Source of the DNA: Fastidiosipila sp963510375 | Lineage (GTDB): Bacteria; Bacillota; Clostridia; Saccharofermentanales; Fastidiosipilaceae | Direction of reading: 5' to 3' | DNA: 64,000 nt | Assembly: GCA_963510375.1 (NCBI GenBank) | Contig: CAUPES010000005.1 | Location: 40,332-104,331, forward strand | Shown: one piece after another, positions 17,169-26,412 of the stretch | Layout: the number at the start of each line of letters is the position of its first letter | How positions within the stretch are numbered: the first letter of the stretch is position 1 | Program-made: the position numbers and the translations under genes | Notes under the pieces: generated by a model | Databases searched by the model: none | What the model saw: only the letters and a program-made list of their open reading frames with translations | Told to the model about the DNA's origin: nothing

Positions 17169-18137
17169 ATGAAGAGAAATCAAGATTTGATTAATGAAAC
17201 AGATTCAAGTCAGTTGGATGACATAACAAGAACAGATTTGGATCAATACCCAATAAGTAATAATAACCCAATAATAGACTGGTTTATTAGAGTTTTTAAA
17301 GGAATGGCAATAGGAATTGGTGGAATTTTACCAGGACTATCAGGTGGGGTTTTATCAGTTGTATTTGGTGTTTATAATAGTTTGATAGCTTTCTTGGCTC
17401 ATCCATTTAAAAACTTCAAGAAAAATTTCAAATACTTTTTACCAATAGGAATTGGTGGAATTTTAGGTGTATTTGTTTTTTCTAAATTAGTTAGTACGGC
17501 TCTTCAAACATATGAAGCTTTTGCAATTAGCCTTTTCTTAGGTTTTGTAGCTGGTACATTACCATCACTTTGGAAAAAAGCAGGGTCACATGGCAGGAGT
17601 AAAAATAATATAATTACACTAATTTGTACAGCTATAGTCTTTATTGTTGTGATGATTACTGCTGATAAATATCTTTCACTAGATTTACCAAGCAATTTCC
17701 TTGTTTGGATTTTCTCAGGAGTGCTAATTGGATTAGGTGTTGTTGTACCAGGGTTAAGCCCTTCTAATTTCTTGTTGTATTTCAATCTCTATGAAAAGAT
17801 GACAACTGGTATAAGTAAATTAGAGTTTGGAATTATAATTCCATTATCAATTGGTTTGGCTTTATCTGTTATTTTATTAGCTAAACTAGTAGATGACATG
17901 TTTAGAAAGCACTTTGCTACAATGTATCATATTATTCTAGGTTTAGTCTTAGGATCAACTGTTGCAATTTTCTTTACACACATTGTTCCATCTGTTAATG
18001 TAGAAGCTGCTTCTAAACTAGGAATGAACTTATTTGTATATGTTTTGATAATAATTATAGCTTTTGTTTTGGGTGTTTCATCATCTTACTTTTTTAGCAT
18101 TTTTGAAGAAAAAGTTGATACAAGAGAAGAGGAATAA
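17169..18137 (+). CDS. DUF368 membrane protein (PopT-type undecaprenyl-phosphate translocase)
   Basis: A 322-residue protein with a polar 35-residue N-terminus and eight or more membrane segments. The family hallmark GGILPGLSGG lies at residues 51-60, and a second inverted-repeat copy, VVPGLSPSNF, at about 195-204. DUF368 proteins have recently been shown, together with DedA-family proteins, to recycle undecaprenyl phosphate across the membrane for cell-wall and surface polymer synthesis. The functional call here is by family. Gene spacing (20 bases after the NYN gene, 47 before malQ) suggests an operon. AAGTGAG is a modest ribosome-binding site. Confidence 0.85.
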   Translation: MKRNQDLINETDSSQLDDITRTDLDQYPISNNNPIIDWFIRVFKGMAIGIGGILPGLSGGVLSVVFGVYNSLIAFLAHPFKNFKKNFKYFLPIGIGGILGVFVFSKLVSTALQTYEAFAISLFLGFVAGTLPSLWKKAGSHGRSKNNIITLICTAIVFIVVMITADKYLSLDLPSNFLVWIFSGVLIGLGVVVPGLSPSNFLLYFNLYEKMTTGISKLEFGIIIPLSIGLALSVILLAKLVDDMFRKHFATMYHIILGLVLGSTVAIFFTHIVPSVNVEAASKLGMNLFVYVLIIIIAFVLGVSSSYFFSIFEEKVDTREEE

Positions 18138-18184
18138 CATATATAATATTAATTGGGGAACGCAATTAAATTGGAGGAAAAAAG

Positions 18185-19696
18185 ATGAAGAGAAGTTCAG
18201 GAATTTTGATGCACATTACTTCCTTACCAGGTGAGTTTGGAATAGGAACTTTGGGGCAAGAGGCTTATGCTTTTGTAGATCAAATGAAAGCTGCTGGATT
18301 GAAGTATTGGCAAGTTTTGCCTTTAACACCAGTTGGTTATGGAAATTCACCATATAGTAGTACATCAGCTTTTGCTAATAATGTTTTGATGATTGATCCT
18401 CGTAAGCTTGAGGAAATGGGATTATTAACTGCAGCTGAAGTAGAAGCTGCAATTTATGACGGAGATTTTCCAGCAAGCAAAGCAGATTATGATTTCGCAG
18501 ATAAGAATAGTAGAAAATTCTTAGATTTAGCATATGATAGATTAACACCTGATCAGGTAGAGAGTTTTGGGAAATTCAAAGAAGATAATGCAATTTGGTT
18601 AGATAACTATGTCTTGTATGAAGCTTTACGCTTGAGTTTTGATAAGAAAATGTGGCAAGATTGGCCTGAAAAAGCTAGAGATAGAGATCCTGAGTATTTG
18701 GATAAATTTATTAGTGAAACAAAGAACAAAGTCTTAATGGATAAACTAGCTTTTGCTCAATGGATTTTTAGATTGCAATGGGATGCACTCAAAGCATACG
18801 CAAACCAAAATGGTATTGAAATTATAGGTGATATACCAATTTTCCCTGCACTAGATAGTGCTGATGCTTGGGCAAATCCTGAGCTATTCCAACTTAATGA
18901 ATTAGGACATACTATATTTAAGGCAGGAGTACCACCTGACTATTTTTCAGAAGATGGTCAGCTTTGGGGTAATCCTTTGTTCGCATGGGAGAAACATGCA
19001 GAACAAGATTATGCTTGGTGGGTTGCAAGAGTACGTAATACCATGATACTTTTCGACGTTGTTCGTATTGACCACTTCAGAGGTTTCTCAGCATATTGGG
19101 CTGTACCTGGGGAAGACGATACTGCTCGTAATGGCGAATGGGTTAAAGGTCCAGGAATGGATTTATTTGAAGTTTTACATAGAGAAATTGCAGATTTGAA
19201 AGTTATTGCAGAAGACCTAGGTGAAATTGATGAGGATTCAGCCCAATTGTTAGAAGATAGTGGTTACCCAGGTATGGAGATCTTAATGTTCTCATTAGAT
19301 CCAAATAGTGAGAATTTACCAGAGAACTTCAAAAAACATAAATTAGTTTATACTGGTACCCATGATAATGACACTGTTCTAGGCTGGTTAGATGAACTAG
19401 AAGATGAAGAAAGAGAATTTGCATTTGAGTACTGTAATATAGATCCTAATTCTGATTGGGAAACTAAAGGACCAGAGAATCCGGCTGCAAGAGGATTTAT
19501 AGAAACTTGCTGGAAAACTGGATGTGATGTTGTTATAATTCCAACACAAGACTTCTTAGGTATGGGAACTGAAAGAAGAATGAATACTCCAAGTACATTA
19601 AATGATGTAAACTGGACATTTAGAGCAACAACAGCGGAGTTAGCTGAACTGGATGTTGACTGGATTAAGAATTTAAATAAAAAATATAACCGTTAG
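18185..19696 (+). CDS. malQ: 4-alpha-glucanotransferase (first copy)
   Basis: A 503-residue GH77 amylomaltase that transfers glucan segments between maltodextrins and frees glucose. It begins with RSSGILMHITSLPG. Catalytic residues expected for GH77 are all present: nucleophile Asp296 in RIDHFR, acid/base Glu343 in IAEDLG and stabilising Asp394 in THDNDT. Length is standard. TTGGAGG lies 9 bases before the ATG. It works with the MalEFG importer and the GH13 enzyme encoded at 30.7-36.2 kb. A paralogue follows after a terminator-like hairpin. Confidence 0.95.
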   Translation: MKRSSGILMHITSLPGEFGIGTLGQEAYAFVDQMKAAGLKYWQVLPLTPVGYGNSPYSSTSAFANNVLMIDPRKLEEMGLLTAAEVEAAIYDGDFPASKADYDFADKNSRKFLDLAYDRLTPDQVESFGKFKEDNAIWLDNYVLYEALRLSFDKKMWQDWPEKARDRDPEYLDKFISETKNKVLMDKLAFAQWIFRLQWDALKAYANQNGIEIIGDIPIFPALDSADAWANPELFQLNELGHTIFKAGVPPDYFSEDGQLWGNPLFAWEKHAEQDYAWWVARVRNTMILFDVVRIDHFRGFSAYWAVPGEDDTARNGEWVKGPGMDLFEVLHREIADLKVIAEDLGEIDEDSAQLLEDSGYPGMEILMFSLDPNSENLPENFKKHKLVYTGTHDNDTVLGWLDELEDEEREFAFEYCNIDPNSDWETKGPENPAARGFIETCWKTGCDVVIIPTQDFLGMGTERRMNTPSTLNDVNWTFRATTAELAELDVDWIKNLNKKYNR

Positions 19697-19751
19697 AAAA
19701 TTATTTTAATTTTTGAATAACTAAATAAGACCTAAGCGGCGGAGAGAATTA

Positions 19752-19795
19752 AGAGAAATGCTTCTCAGATTAAAATCTGAGTAGCATTTTTCTTT
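19752..19795 (+). terminator. Hairpin terminator between the two malQ genes
   Basis: A long imperfect stem: AGAAATGCT then CTCAGATT on the left, AATCTGAG then AGCATTTTTCT on the right, with a T-rich 3' arm. It separates the two amylomaltase genes, so the second is probably transcribed separately or at a lower level. Confidence 0.7.
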
Positions 19796-19896
19796 AAATT
19801 TACAATCATACTTGGGAAATATAAATGTAGGTATAAGTTTTGCTTATTTTATAGTTAAAAGAGAGAAGAAATTAGAAAGTTTAAAGAGTGTAATTT

Positions 19897-21450
19897 ATGC
19901 AAAAAGATTTTGAAAGAAGTGCAGGGACTTTATTACATATAAGTTCTTTGCCAGGGCCTTTTGGGATTGGTACTTTAGGAAAATCTGCTTACGACTTTGT
20001 CGATAAACTAGCAGAAGCTGGGCTTGGCTATTGGCAGATTTTACCGCTGACTCCAATTAATGAAGCAATTTCTCCATATAGTAGTATATCTGCTTTTGCA
20101 ACAAACAATCTTTTCATTGATCCAGAATTTTTAGTAGAAATGGGATATTTAAAAGAAACCGAAATACCAGATTATTACTATAAAGATCGTGATTCAACAA
20201 AGACTGATTATAATTTTTCATTTTCGAATGCAGAAAAATATTTACGCCTTGCTTTTACACGCTTAAATGATAGAAAAAAAACAGAATTATTAAAGTTTGT
20301 AGAAGCAGAACAAGCTTGGCTAGTAGATTATGCTCAATTTATTGTTTTACATGATTATTATGATAAAGCTTGGTACGAGTGGCCTGCCCCAGCTAAGTTT
20401 AGAGATGCAGAGTTCTTGGAAGACTTTTTCTCACAACAAAATAATCAGCAAAAAGTCTTGGAAATCTGTTTCAGACAATGGTTATTCTTTAGGCAATGGT
20501 TTAAGTTGAAAAATTATGCTAATACCAAAGGTGTTAAACTATTTGGAGATATGCCTATATATCTTTCGTACGATAGTGTAGATCTTTGGACTAGACCAAG
20601 AGAATTCATGTTGGATGAAGAGCTTAGACCTGTTATGGTATCAGGTTTCCCGGCTTTTACTGAAAATGGCGAAGACCAAATCTGGAATAATCCTCTTTAT
20701 GACTGGAAAGAGATGGCAAAAAATAAATATGAGTGGTGGATAAATAGGATTTCTCATTCTATGAGGATGCTGGATACTATGAGAATCGACCACTTCCGAG
20801 CTTTTGCTAATTTTTATGCTATTCCAAATAATTCACTTAATACAAAGACTGGAGTTTGGCTACCTGGACCAGGTACAGATTTTTTTGCTGAAATTCAAAA
20901 ACGAGTAGAAAATCTAGAAATTATTGCAGAAGATTTGGGTGGAGAGTCTGATCCATTGGTTAATGAAATTTTGAAACACAATAATTTCCCAGGTATGATG
21001 GTAATGATTAATGAGTTTATGTGGGGAAAAGGTGCAGAGAATCTCCCATATACATATAGAGAGAACAAGTTGGCGTATACATCAACTCATGATAGTTATA
21101 CGATTATTGGTTGGTTAAATGAAAAGGAAAATAAACATAATAGAGATTTTGCTCTAGACTACTGTGATGCAAAATTTAGAGATACAGAAACAGATAATGA
21201 GAAGAAACTGGCAATCGCACGTTCATTTATTAAAACTTGCTGGAACACTAAAGCAATAATTGCAATAGCACCAGTACAAGATTTCTTAGCTTTGGATAAT
21301 TCTAGAGCAATGAATAAACCTGGAACTGTAAATGACTTTAACTGGACGTTTAGGATAACTGCGAATGAGCTAGATCAAATAGACACGAAATGGATATACG
21401 GTATTAATGAGATTTACCAAAGGATTGTAAATAATGAAGTGGAAAAATGA
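19897..21450 (+). CDS. malQ: 4-alpha-glucanotransferase-like paralogue (second copy)
   Basis: A 517-residue GH77 protein clearly homologous to the preceding malQ, opening RSAGTLLHISSLPG. The catalytic positions are kept (Asp298 in RIDHFR, Glu345 in IAEDLG, Asp399 in THDS). However, the segment after the third aspartate reads HDSYT where the first copy has HDNDT, and the substrate loops differ in many places, with several Lys/Asn-rich insertions. It may prefer other acceptors or chain lengths. The start has only a weak upstream site. Its last 17 bases overlap the recJ start, indicating coupled translation. Confidence 0.88.
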   Translation: MQKDFERSAGTLLHISSLPGPFGIGTLGKSAYDFVDKLAEAGLGYWQILPLTPINEAISPYSSISAFATNNLFIDPEFLVEMGYLKETEIPDYYYKDRDSTKTDYNFSFSNAEKYLRLAFTRLNDRKKTELLKFVEAEQAWLVDYAQFIVLHDYYDKAWYEWPAPAKFRDAEFLEDFFSQQNNQQKVLEICFRQWLFFRQWFKLKNYANTKGVKLFGDMPIYLSYDSVDLWTRPREFMLDEELRPVMVSGFPAFTENGEDQIWNNPLYDWKEMAKNKYEWWINRISHSMRMLDTMRIDHFRAFANFYAIPNNSLNTKTGVWLPGPGTDFFAEIQKRVENLEIIAEDLGGESDPLVNEILKHNNFPGMMVMINEFMWGKGAENLPYTYRENKLAYTSTHDSYTIIGWLNEKENKHNRDFALDYCDAKFRDTETDNEKKLAIARSFIKTCWNTKAIIAIAPVQDFLALDNSRAMNKPGTVNDFNWTFRITANELDQIDTKWIYGINEIYQRIVNNEVEK

Positions 21451-23614
21451 TATTTGGATACAAAGAAATAATTTTGAGAAGAATAATTCTTGGACTACAA
21501 ACGGCTTAGATAATTTAAATGCTGAGTCTAGTCAACTTATTCATGCTGAAAATAATGAACATATTAAATATGATCAAGACTTGCTGGCAAACTTAGTCCT
21601 TAATAGAGGTTTTGATAAATATGAATTGTACCTAATAGATAAAAATAATTTCCTGGATATATTACATGATCCTTTGCTTATGCAAGGTATGGATGAAGCT
21701 GCTGAGGTGGTTTATAAAGCTTGTAAAGAACAGAAACGAATATTCATTCATGGTGACTACGATGCAGATGGACTTACTAGTAGTTCAATTTTGTATAAGT
21801 TTTTTACTAGGCTCGGTTTGGCGAAAGATAAAATAAAAATCTTTATACCGAATAGGTTAGATGATGGATACGGTTTGAGTCCCAAGACTTTACCAGAAGT
21901 CTATGATTTTAATTCTGAATTGCTAATTACTGTAGACTGTGGCATTAAATCAGTAGCAGAATTTACAGAGCTAAAACAAGCTGGTATACAGTGCGTGCTT
22001 ACAGATCACCATTTGCCTGCCGAAGATATACCTGAAGCTGATGCAGTTATAGATCCTCATATTTTAGGAGATAGTTATCCAATGCGAGATTTAGCCGGGG
22101 CAGGGGTTGCATATAAACTTTGCCAAGCTATTGTACAAAAGTTTAGTTTAGATAACTCACTACTTGATGATCTTGCAGCTTTAGCAATGATAGGGACTGT
22201 AGCTGATGTTATGCCTTTGCGTGATGAAAATAGACATATAGTTAATTTAGGTCTCTTAGAAATTGCAAATGGTAGCTTAATTGCTGTGCGAGAAATGGCA
22301 AAAGAGATGAAACTAGATCTCCAAAAACTAACTGCAGAGAATTTTGCATTTTCAATTTGTCCGAGAATTAATGCAGCTGGTAGAATGGGAAAAAATGAGG
22401 TAGCACTAGATCTATTATTATGTGAGGATTTGGCTGAGGCTAGCAATTTAATCAGAAATTTAGAATCTATCAATAATGAAAGAAAAAATTTGCAGAATAC
22501 AACCGTTAAAGAAATTGATGCTTATTTAGAACAAAACCCGGAATTGCTTAAAGAGCCAATGATACTTTTAAAGGGTGAGAATTGGCATACAGGAATATTA
22601 GGAATAATTGCAGCTCGTATCCAAGAAAATTGGCAGAAATCAGCAGTGATACTTGGTTTAGATAACAGTGAAGTTTCAGAAAATAATTCTAGAGTATTCA
22701 AAGGATCAGGAAGAAGTTATGCAGAATTTGATTTGCATAGAGTAATGTCAAAAGTAGACAAGTATATTTATAAGTTTGGTGGACATAAGAAAGCTTGTGG
22801 ACTTAGTGTAGAGGAAGATAAATGGGATGAGTTTTATAAATATACTATGCAAGCCGCAAAGGAAGAGCTAGAAGAGACTCAGAGTGTTAATGATATAGCT
22901 AATGCTAATAAATTATTATATGATCTTGAAATTAGTCCTAACGCTGTTAATTTAGTTGAAATTATGAGCTTGGATGCTTTAGAGCCTTTTGGTGAAAAGA
23001 ATTCAAAGCCGGTATTTTTGCTAAATAATCTAGAAGTTGATAGCGTCAAATCCTTAGGAAACGGTAAACATTTGAAATTAGAATTTTTAACAAATGAGCA
23101 GTCCTTGACAGGTATTGCGTTTAATAAAGGTGAACTTGTAAATGTTATAAAATCAGGAGACGCAATCTCCTTATTAGCTAATTTAGAGATAAATAGATGG
23201 AGAGATAAGGTAGAAGTTCAGTTGCATATTATTGATTTAGCTTTTGCAGAAGAAGCTAATTATTTGATTTGGGAAAATTTAAAAGAAATTAATGATTGTG
23301 AGAAAAATATCATTGAAACAGAGGATATTGTAGCTTTTTGGAATATTTTAACTAAGTTAAATCCTGAAGGTTCAGCGTTAATCTCTTTGAAAAGAATTCA
23401 AAATTTTATCAGAGTTAATAAAGATAAATATTTGAGCCTAAACAAGTTGAAATCTATTATGGAAATATTTATAGAAATGGGATTGTTGAGAGTAGTTGCT
23501 GAATTAAGCGAGTATAGCTTTTATTTATCAATACAAAAAACAGCACAACGTGCTAAAATAAGTGAAACTAACATTGCGAAAGATCTTATAAAGAAGGGAG
23601 TATTAGTGATTTAA
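21434..23614 (+). CDS. recJ: Single-stranded-DNA-specific exonuclease RecJ
   Basis: A 726-residue DHH-family nuclease for 5'-3' single-strand DNA degradation in recombination and repair. After a polar N-terminus come motif DYDAD (Asp108, Asp110, Asp112), the DHH triad at 191-193, and DHHA1 signature residues including GGHKKACG from 449. An OB-fold region follows, and the C-terminal 130 residues form an extra domain found in many Firmicute RecJ proteins. The first codons overlap the previous gene by 17 bases. The following rel gene begins on the last base of the recJ stop. Confidence 0.93.
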   Translation: MKWKNDIWIQRNNFEKNNSWTTNGLDNLNAESSQLIHAENNEHIKYDQDLLANLVLNRGFDKYELYLIDKNNFLDILHDPLLMQGMDEAAEVVYKACKEQKRIFIHGDYDADGLTSSSILYKFFTRLGLAKDKIKIFIPNRLDDGYGLSPKTLPEVYDFNSELLITVDCGIKSVAEFTELKQAGIQCVLTDHHLPAEDIPEADAVIDPHILGDSYPMRDLAGAGVAYKLCQAIVQKFSLDNSLLDDLAALAMIGTVADVMPLRDENRHIVNLGLLEIANGSLIAVREMAKEMKLDLQKLTAENFAFSICPRINAAGRMGKNEVALDLLLCEDLAEASNLIRNLESINNERKNLQNTTVKEIDAYLEQNPELLKEPMILLKGENWHTGILGIIAARIQENWQKSAVILGLDNSEVSENNSRVFKGSGRSYAEFDLHRVMSKVDKYIYKFGGHKKACGLSVEEDKWDEFYKYTMQAAKEELEETQSVNDIANANKLLYDLEISPNAVNLVEIMSLDALEPFGEKNSKPVFLLNNLEVDSVKSLGNGKHLKLEFLTNEQSLTGIAFNKGELVNVIKSGDAISLLANLEINRWRDKVEVQLHIIDLAFAEEANYLIWENLKEINDCEKNIIETEDIVAFWNILTKLNPEGSALISLKRIQNFIRVNKDKYLSLNKLKSIMEIFIEMGLLRVVAELSEYSFYLSIQKTAQRAKISETNIAKDLIKKGVLVI

Positions 23615-26187
23615 TGAGCAATAATGTTGAAAATAAAGATAAATTAAACAATACTAGTTCAGATGAAACAGCTAAGATGAAGAATTATGCCCAGTTGAAT
23701 CGTGAGGAACTCCATACTGAATTTAAAGAAGCTATAGCTAAAGTCCCTTTCTCATACGGGCCAGAATGGCCATATTTCCCTTCTTTGGAAGTTTTGCTGT
23801 CTAATAATAAGCAAGAAAAAACTGAGTATCAACGACAATTAGATGAAGTTATAGGTATAGCTAAACGCTTATTAAGAACGTATGCATCTTATATAAAGGA
23901 GCCTGAAAATTATGATTTTTCCAGACTTATTTATTCCGTTGAATTTGCTTTTAAGGCACATTTGAAACAAAAACGTGCCTCAGGTGATCCGTATGTAATT
24001 CATCCACTTGAAGTTGCTATGAACTTAACTGAGTTAGAAGTTGATGAGGATACTTTGATTGCAGCTTGTCTGCATGATACTGTTGAAGATACCGAAGTAA
24101 CTTTACAAGATATTACTGAAATTTTTGGTGAAACAGTTAGCGATTTAGTTGATGGAGTTACGAAGTTAGAGAAATTTACCTATAGTTCTAAAGAAGACTT
24201 GCAAGCAGAGAATTTCCGTAAAATGTTCTTAGCAATGGCTCAAGATATTCGAGTTGTCTTAATTAAACTAGCAGATAGAATGCATAATATGCGCACTATG
24301 GAATACATGCCTGCACGTAAACAGGAGAGAATTTCTAGGGAAACAATGGATATTTACGCTCCTTTAGCAGGACGTTTAGGTATTTATCGTTGGAAAATGG
24401 AATTGGAAGACTTATCCTTTAAATACTTAGATCCAACTGCCTATTTTGAACTAGCAGGAGCAATTAAGCAAAAACAAAGTGAACGAAATAATTATCTTCA
24501 AGTAGTTATAGAAGATATACTCAAAAAATTAAGTGCAGCTGGTATTAACTGTTCTATTGATGGTAGAACCAAACATCTTTATTCAATTTATAGAAAAATG
24601 AAAACCAAGAATAAGCACCTTAATGAGATTTATGACCTTTTTGCATGTAGAGTAATTGTAAGTACAGTAACTGATTGTTACTCTGTTTTTGGTATTGTTC
24701 ATGACATGTTTAGACCTATGCCAGGGAGATTTAAAGACTATATTGCAACTCCTAAAGCTAACGGTTATCAGTCATTGCATACAACAGTTGTTGGGCCAAA
24801 TGGTTTCCCATTTGAGGTTCAAATACGTACTGAAGAAATGCATGAGTTAGCTGAATATGGTGTAGCTGCTCACTGGCGCTATAAAGCTAATCAAGGTGGA
24901 GTTAAATTAAGCAAAAAATCTAGTAAAGAAGATGAGAAGTTAAACTGGTTAAGACAATTGCTTGATTGGCAAAAAGACATGAAAAACTCAACCGATTACA
25001 TGGAAGAGTTAAGAGAAGGATTAATCGAAGAAGAGGTTTATGTATTTACGCCAAATGGTGATGTTGTGGCTTTGCCACAAGGTTCATGTCCGATAGATTT
25101 TGCCTATTCAATTCACTCAGGAGTTGGAAATCATATGTATGGTGCGAGAGTCAATGACCAGATGACCCCTATAGACTATACGTTACAGAATGGTGATATC
25201 GTTGAGATTTTGACAAGTGAAAGAATCAAAGGCCCAAGTTTGGACTGGTTGAAAATTGTTAAAAGTAATACAGCTAGAAACAAAATTAATTACTGGTTTA
25301 AGCAAGAGCGTAAAGCTGAAAGTATTGAGCGTGGTCGTGACGAAGTTGAAAAAGAAATTCGCAAGAACGGTTTCGTAAGTTTACAACTTCTACGCCATGA
25401 GTATCTTGATCCACTGTTACGTCGCTATGGATTTAATAACGTTGATGATATGTATGCTGCCATTGGGCAAAACAGCAAGAATGGCGTAAGTGCCAAGAAA
25501 ATTGTTCCTAAACTTCGTGATGAATATATTAAGAACTTAAGCGAAGAGAAACGTCAAGAATTAGGGTATAGAATAGGAGAAAATGGACAGGTAATTTATA
25601 GCCCAGTTGATCCTATTTTGCAAAAAGCTAAAGACAACGCTGATAAAGGTATAGGTGACAGAGTTGCTGTAGAAAGTAGCAAACCTAATAAATATGGAAT
25701 TATTGTTGAAGGCATTGATAATGTCTTGATGAGCCTTGCAAATTGCTGCAACCCAGTTCCAGGTGATGAAATAGTCGGTTATATCACAAGAGGAAAGGGC
25801 GTAACAGTTCATAGAATAGATTGTAATAATATGAAAAATATTGTTGCAATTAAGCAAAATAATTTCGCAGGCGAGACAGACAAGAAAATGTTAGAAGAAG
25901 CTGGAAGGTTGATCAAAGTTTATTGGGATAAGGCAGCATCTAAAGGGGTATTCCAAGTCCCTATTCTTATCAAAGCTAGAGATAGATCATCATTGCTAGT
26001 TGATGTCTCAAACGCTATTTCAGATGAGAAGGTATCAATAATTTCTGGACAGATGAATTCTGTCAAAGATATGACCGCAAATTTACATTTAATTTTAGAA
26101 GTTACTTCACAAGAACAATATGACAGACTGATTGGTAGAATTAAAGCAATTCGTGATGTTGTTGATGTTCGTCGTGATGATCTGTAA
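23614..26187 (+). CDS. rel: Bifunctional (p)ppGpp synthetase/hydrolase
   Basis: An 857-residue long RSH protein, the stringent-response enzyme. An unusually long polar N-terminus of about 100 residues precedes the HD hydrolase domain (HD at 154-155, ED at 158-159). The synthetase domain carries RFKD at 372-375, the variant associated with bifunctional Rel enzymes; monofunctional RelA has an acidic version. The TGS domain follows (VYVFTPNGDV), then the conserved-cysteine region with CCNPVPGD and a C-terminal ACT domain. Both activities should be intact. It overlaps recJ by one base. Usual bifunctional Rel proteins are about 730-760 residues, so the extra length is nearly all N-terminal. Confidence 0.95.
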   Translation: MSNNVENKDKLNNTSSDETAKMKNYAQLNREELHTEFKEAIAKVPFSYGPEWPYFPSLEVLLSNNKQEKTEYQRQLDEVIGIAKRLLRTYASYIKEPENYDFSRLIYSVEFAFKAHLKQKRASGDPYVIHPLEVAMNLTELEVDEDTLIAACLHDTVEDTEVTLQDITEIFGETVSDLVDGVTKLEKFTYSSKEDLQAENFRKMFLAMAQDIRVVLIKLADRMHNMRTMEYMPARKQERISRETMDIYAPLAGRLGIYRWKMELEDLSFKYLDPTAYFELAGAIKQKQSERNNYLQVVIEDILKKLSAAGINCSIDGRTKHLYSIYRKMKTKNKHLNEIYDLFACRVIVSTVTDCYSVFGIVHDMFRPMPGRFKDYIATPKANGYQSLHTTVVGPNGFPFEVQIRTEEMHELAEYGVAAHWRYKANQGGVKLSKKSSKEDEKLNWLRQLLDWQKDMKNSTDYMEELREGLIEEEVYVFTPNGDVVALPQGSCPIDFAYSIHSGVGNHMYGARVNDQMTPIDYTLQNGDIVEILTSERIKGPSLDWLKIVKSNTARNKINYWFKQERKAESIERGRDEVEKEIRKNGFVSLQLLRHEYLDPLLRRYGFNNVDDMYAAIGQNSKNGVSAKKIVPKLRDEYIKNLSEEKRQELGYRIGENGQVIYSPVDPILQKAKDNADKGIGDRVAVESSKPNKYGIIVEGIDNVLMSLANCCNPVPGDEIVGYITRGKGVTVHRIDCNNMKNIVAIKQNNFAGETDKKMLEEAGRLIKVYWDKAASKGVFQVPILIKARDRSSLLVDVSNAISDEKVSIISGQMNSVKDMTANLHLILEVTSQEQYDRLIGRIKAIRDVVDVRRDDL

Positions 26188-26228
26188 TGTTTACCTTTAC
26201 TGTATAATCCGCTTCGTTAGTAGTTTTG

Positions 26229-26253
26229 CAGCAAATAGATATTTTATTTGCTG
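26229..26253 (+). terminator. Candidate terminator after rel
   Basis: CAGCAAATA (26229-26237) and TATTTGCTG (26245-26253) form a nine-base stem with a seven-base loop, about 40 bases after the rel stop. The downstream tract is not T-rich, so termination may be inefficient. Confidence 0.45.
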
Positions 26254-26313
26254 GGTTAAATTTGTAATAATTCGATGAAAAAGTAATATTTCAGCAAAAA
26301 AGTAATAGAAAAG

Positions 26314-26367
26314 AAACTATATATTGTAGAAATAGACTTGTACTAACCACAATATATGGTGTATGAT
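26314..26367 (+). promoter_or_regulatory. nrdJ promoter with two NrdR-box-like sites
   Basis: Box 1 (26314-26329, core CTATATATTGT) and box 2 (26347-26362, core CAATATATGGTGT) match the published NrdR-box pattern acaCwAtATaTwGtgt at about 13 and 14 of 16 positions, and lie 33 bases apart, about three helix turns. TTGTAC (26338-26343), an 18-base spacer and TATGAT (26362-26367) form the likely promoter, so box 2 covers the spacer and the first base of the -10. NrdR represses ribonucleotide reductase genes when dATP is high. nrdR itself is not in the window. No cobalamin riboswitch is visible. Confidence 0.7.
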
Positions 26368-26412
26368 AATGCCTGCGTTAAAAAACAAGTAATTTTATAA
26401 GGAGAAATTTTC

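Noticed and set aside
26188..26412. Cobalamin riboswitch before the B12-dependent nrdJ
   Set aside because: No B12-box or the required multi-stem layout. The region is explained by a hairpin and two NrdR-like boxes.
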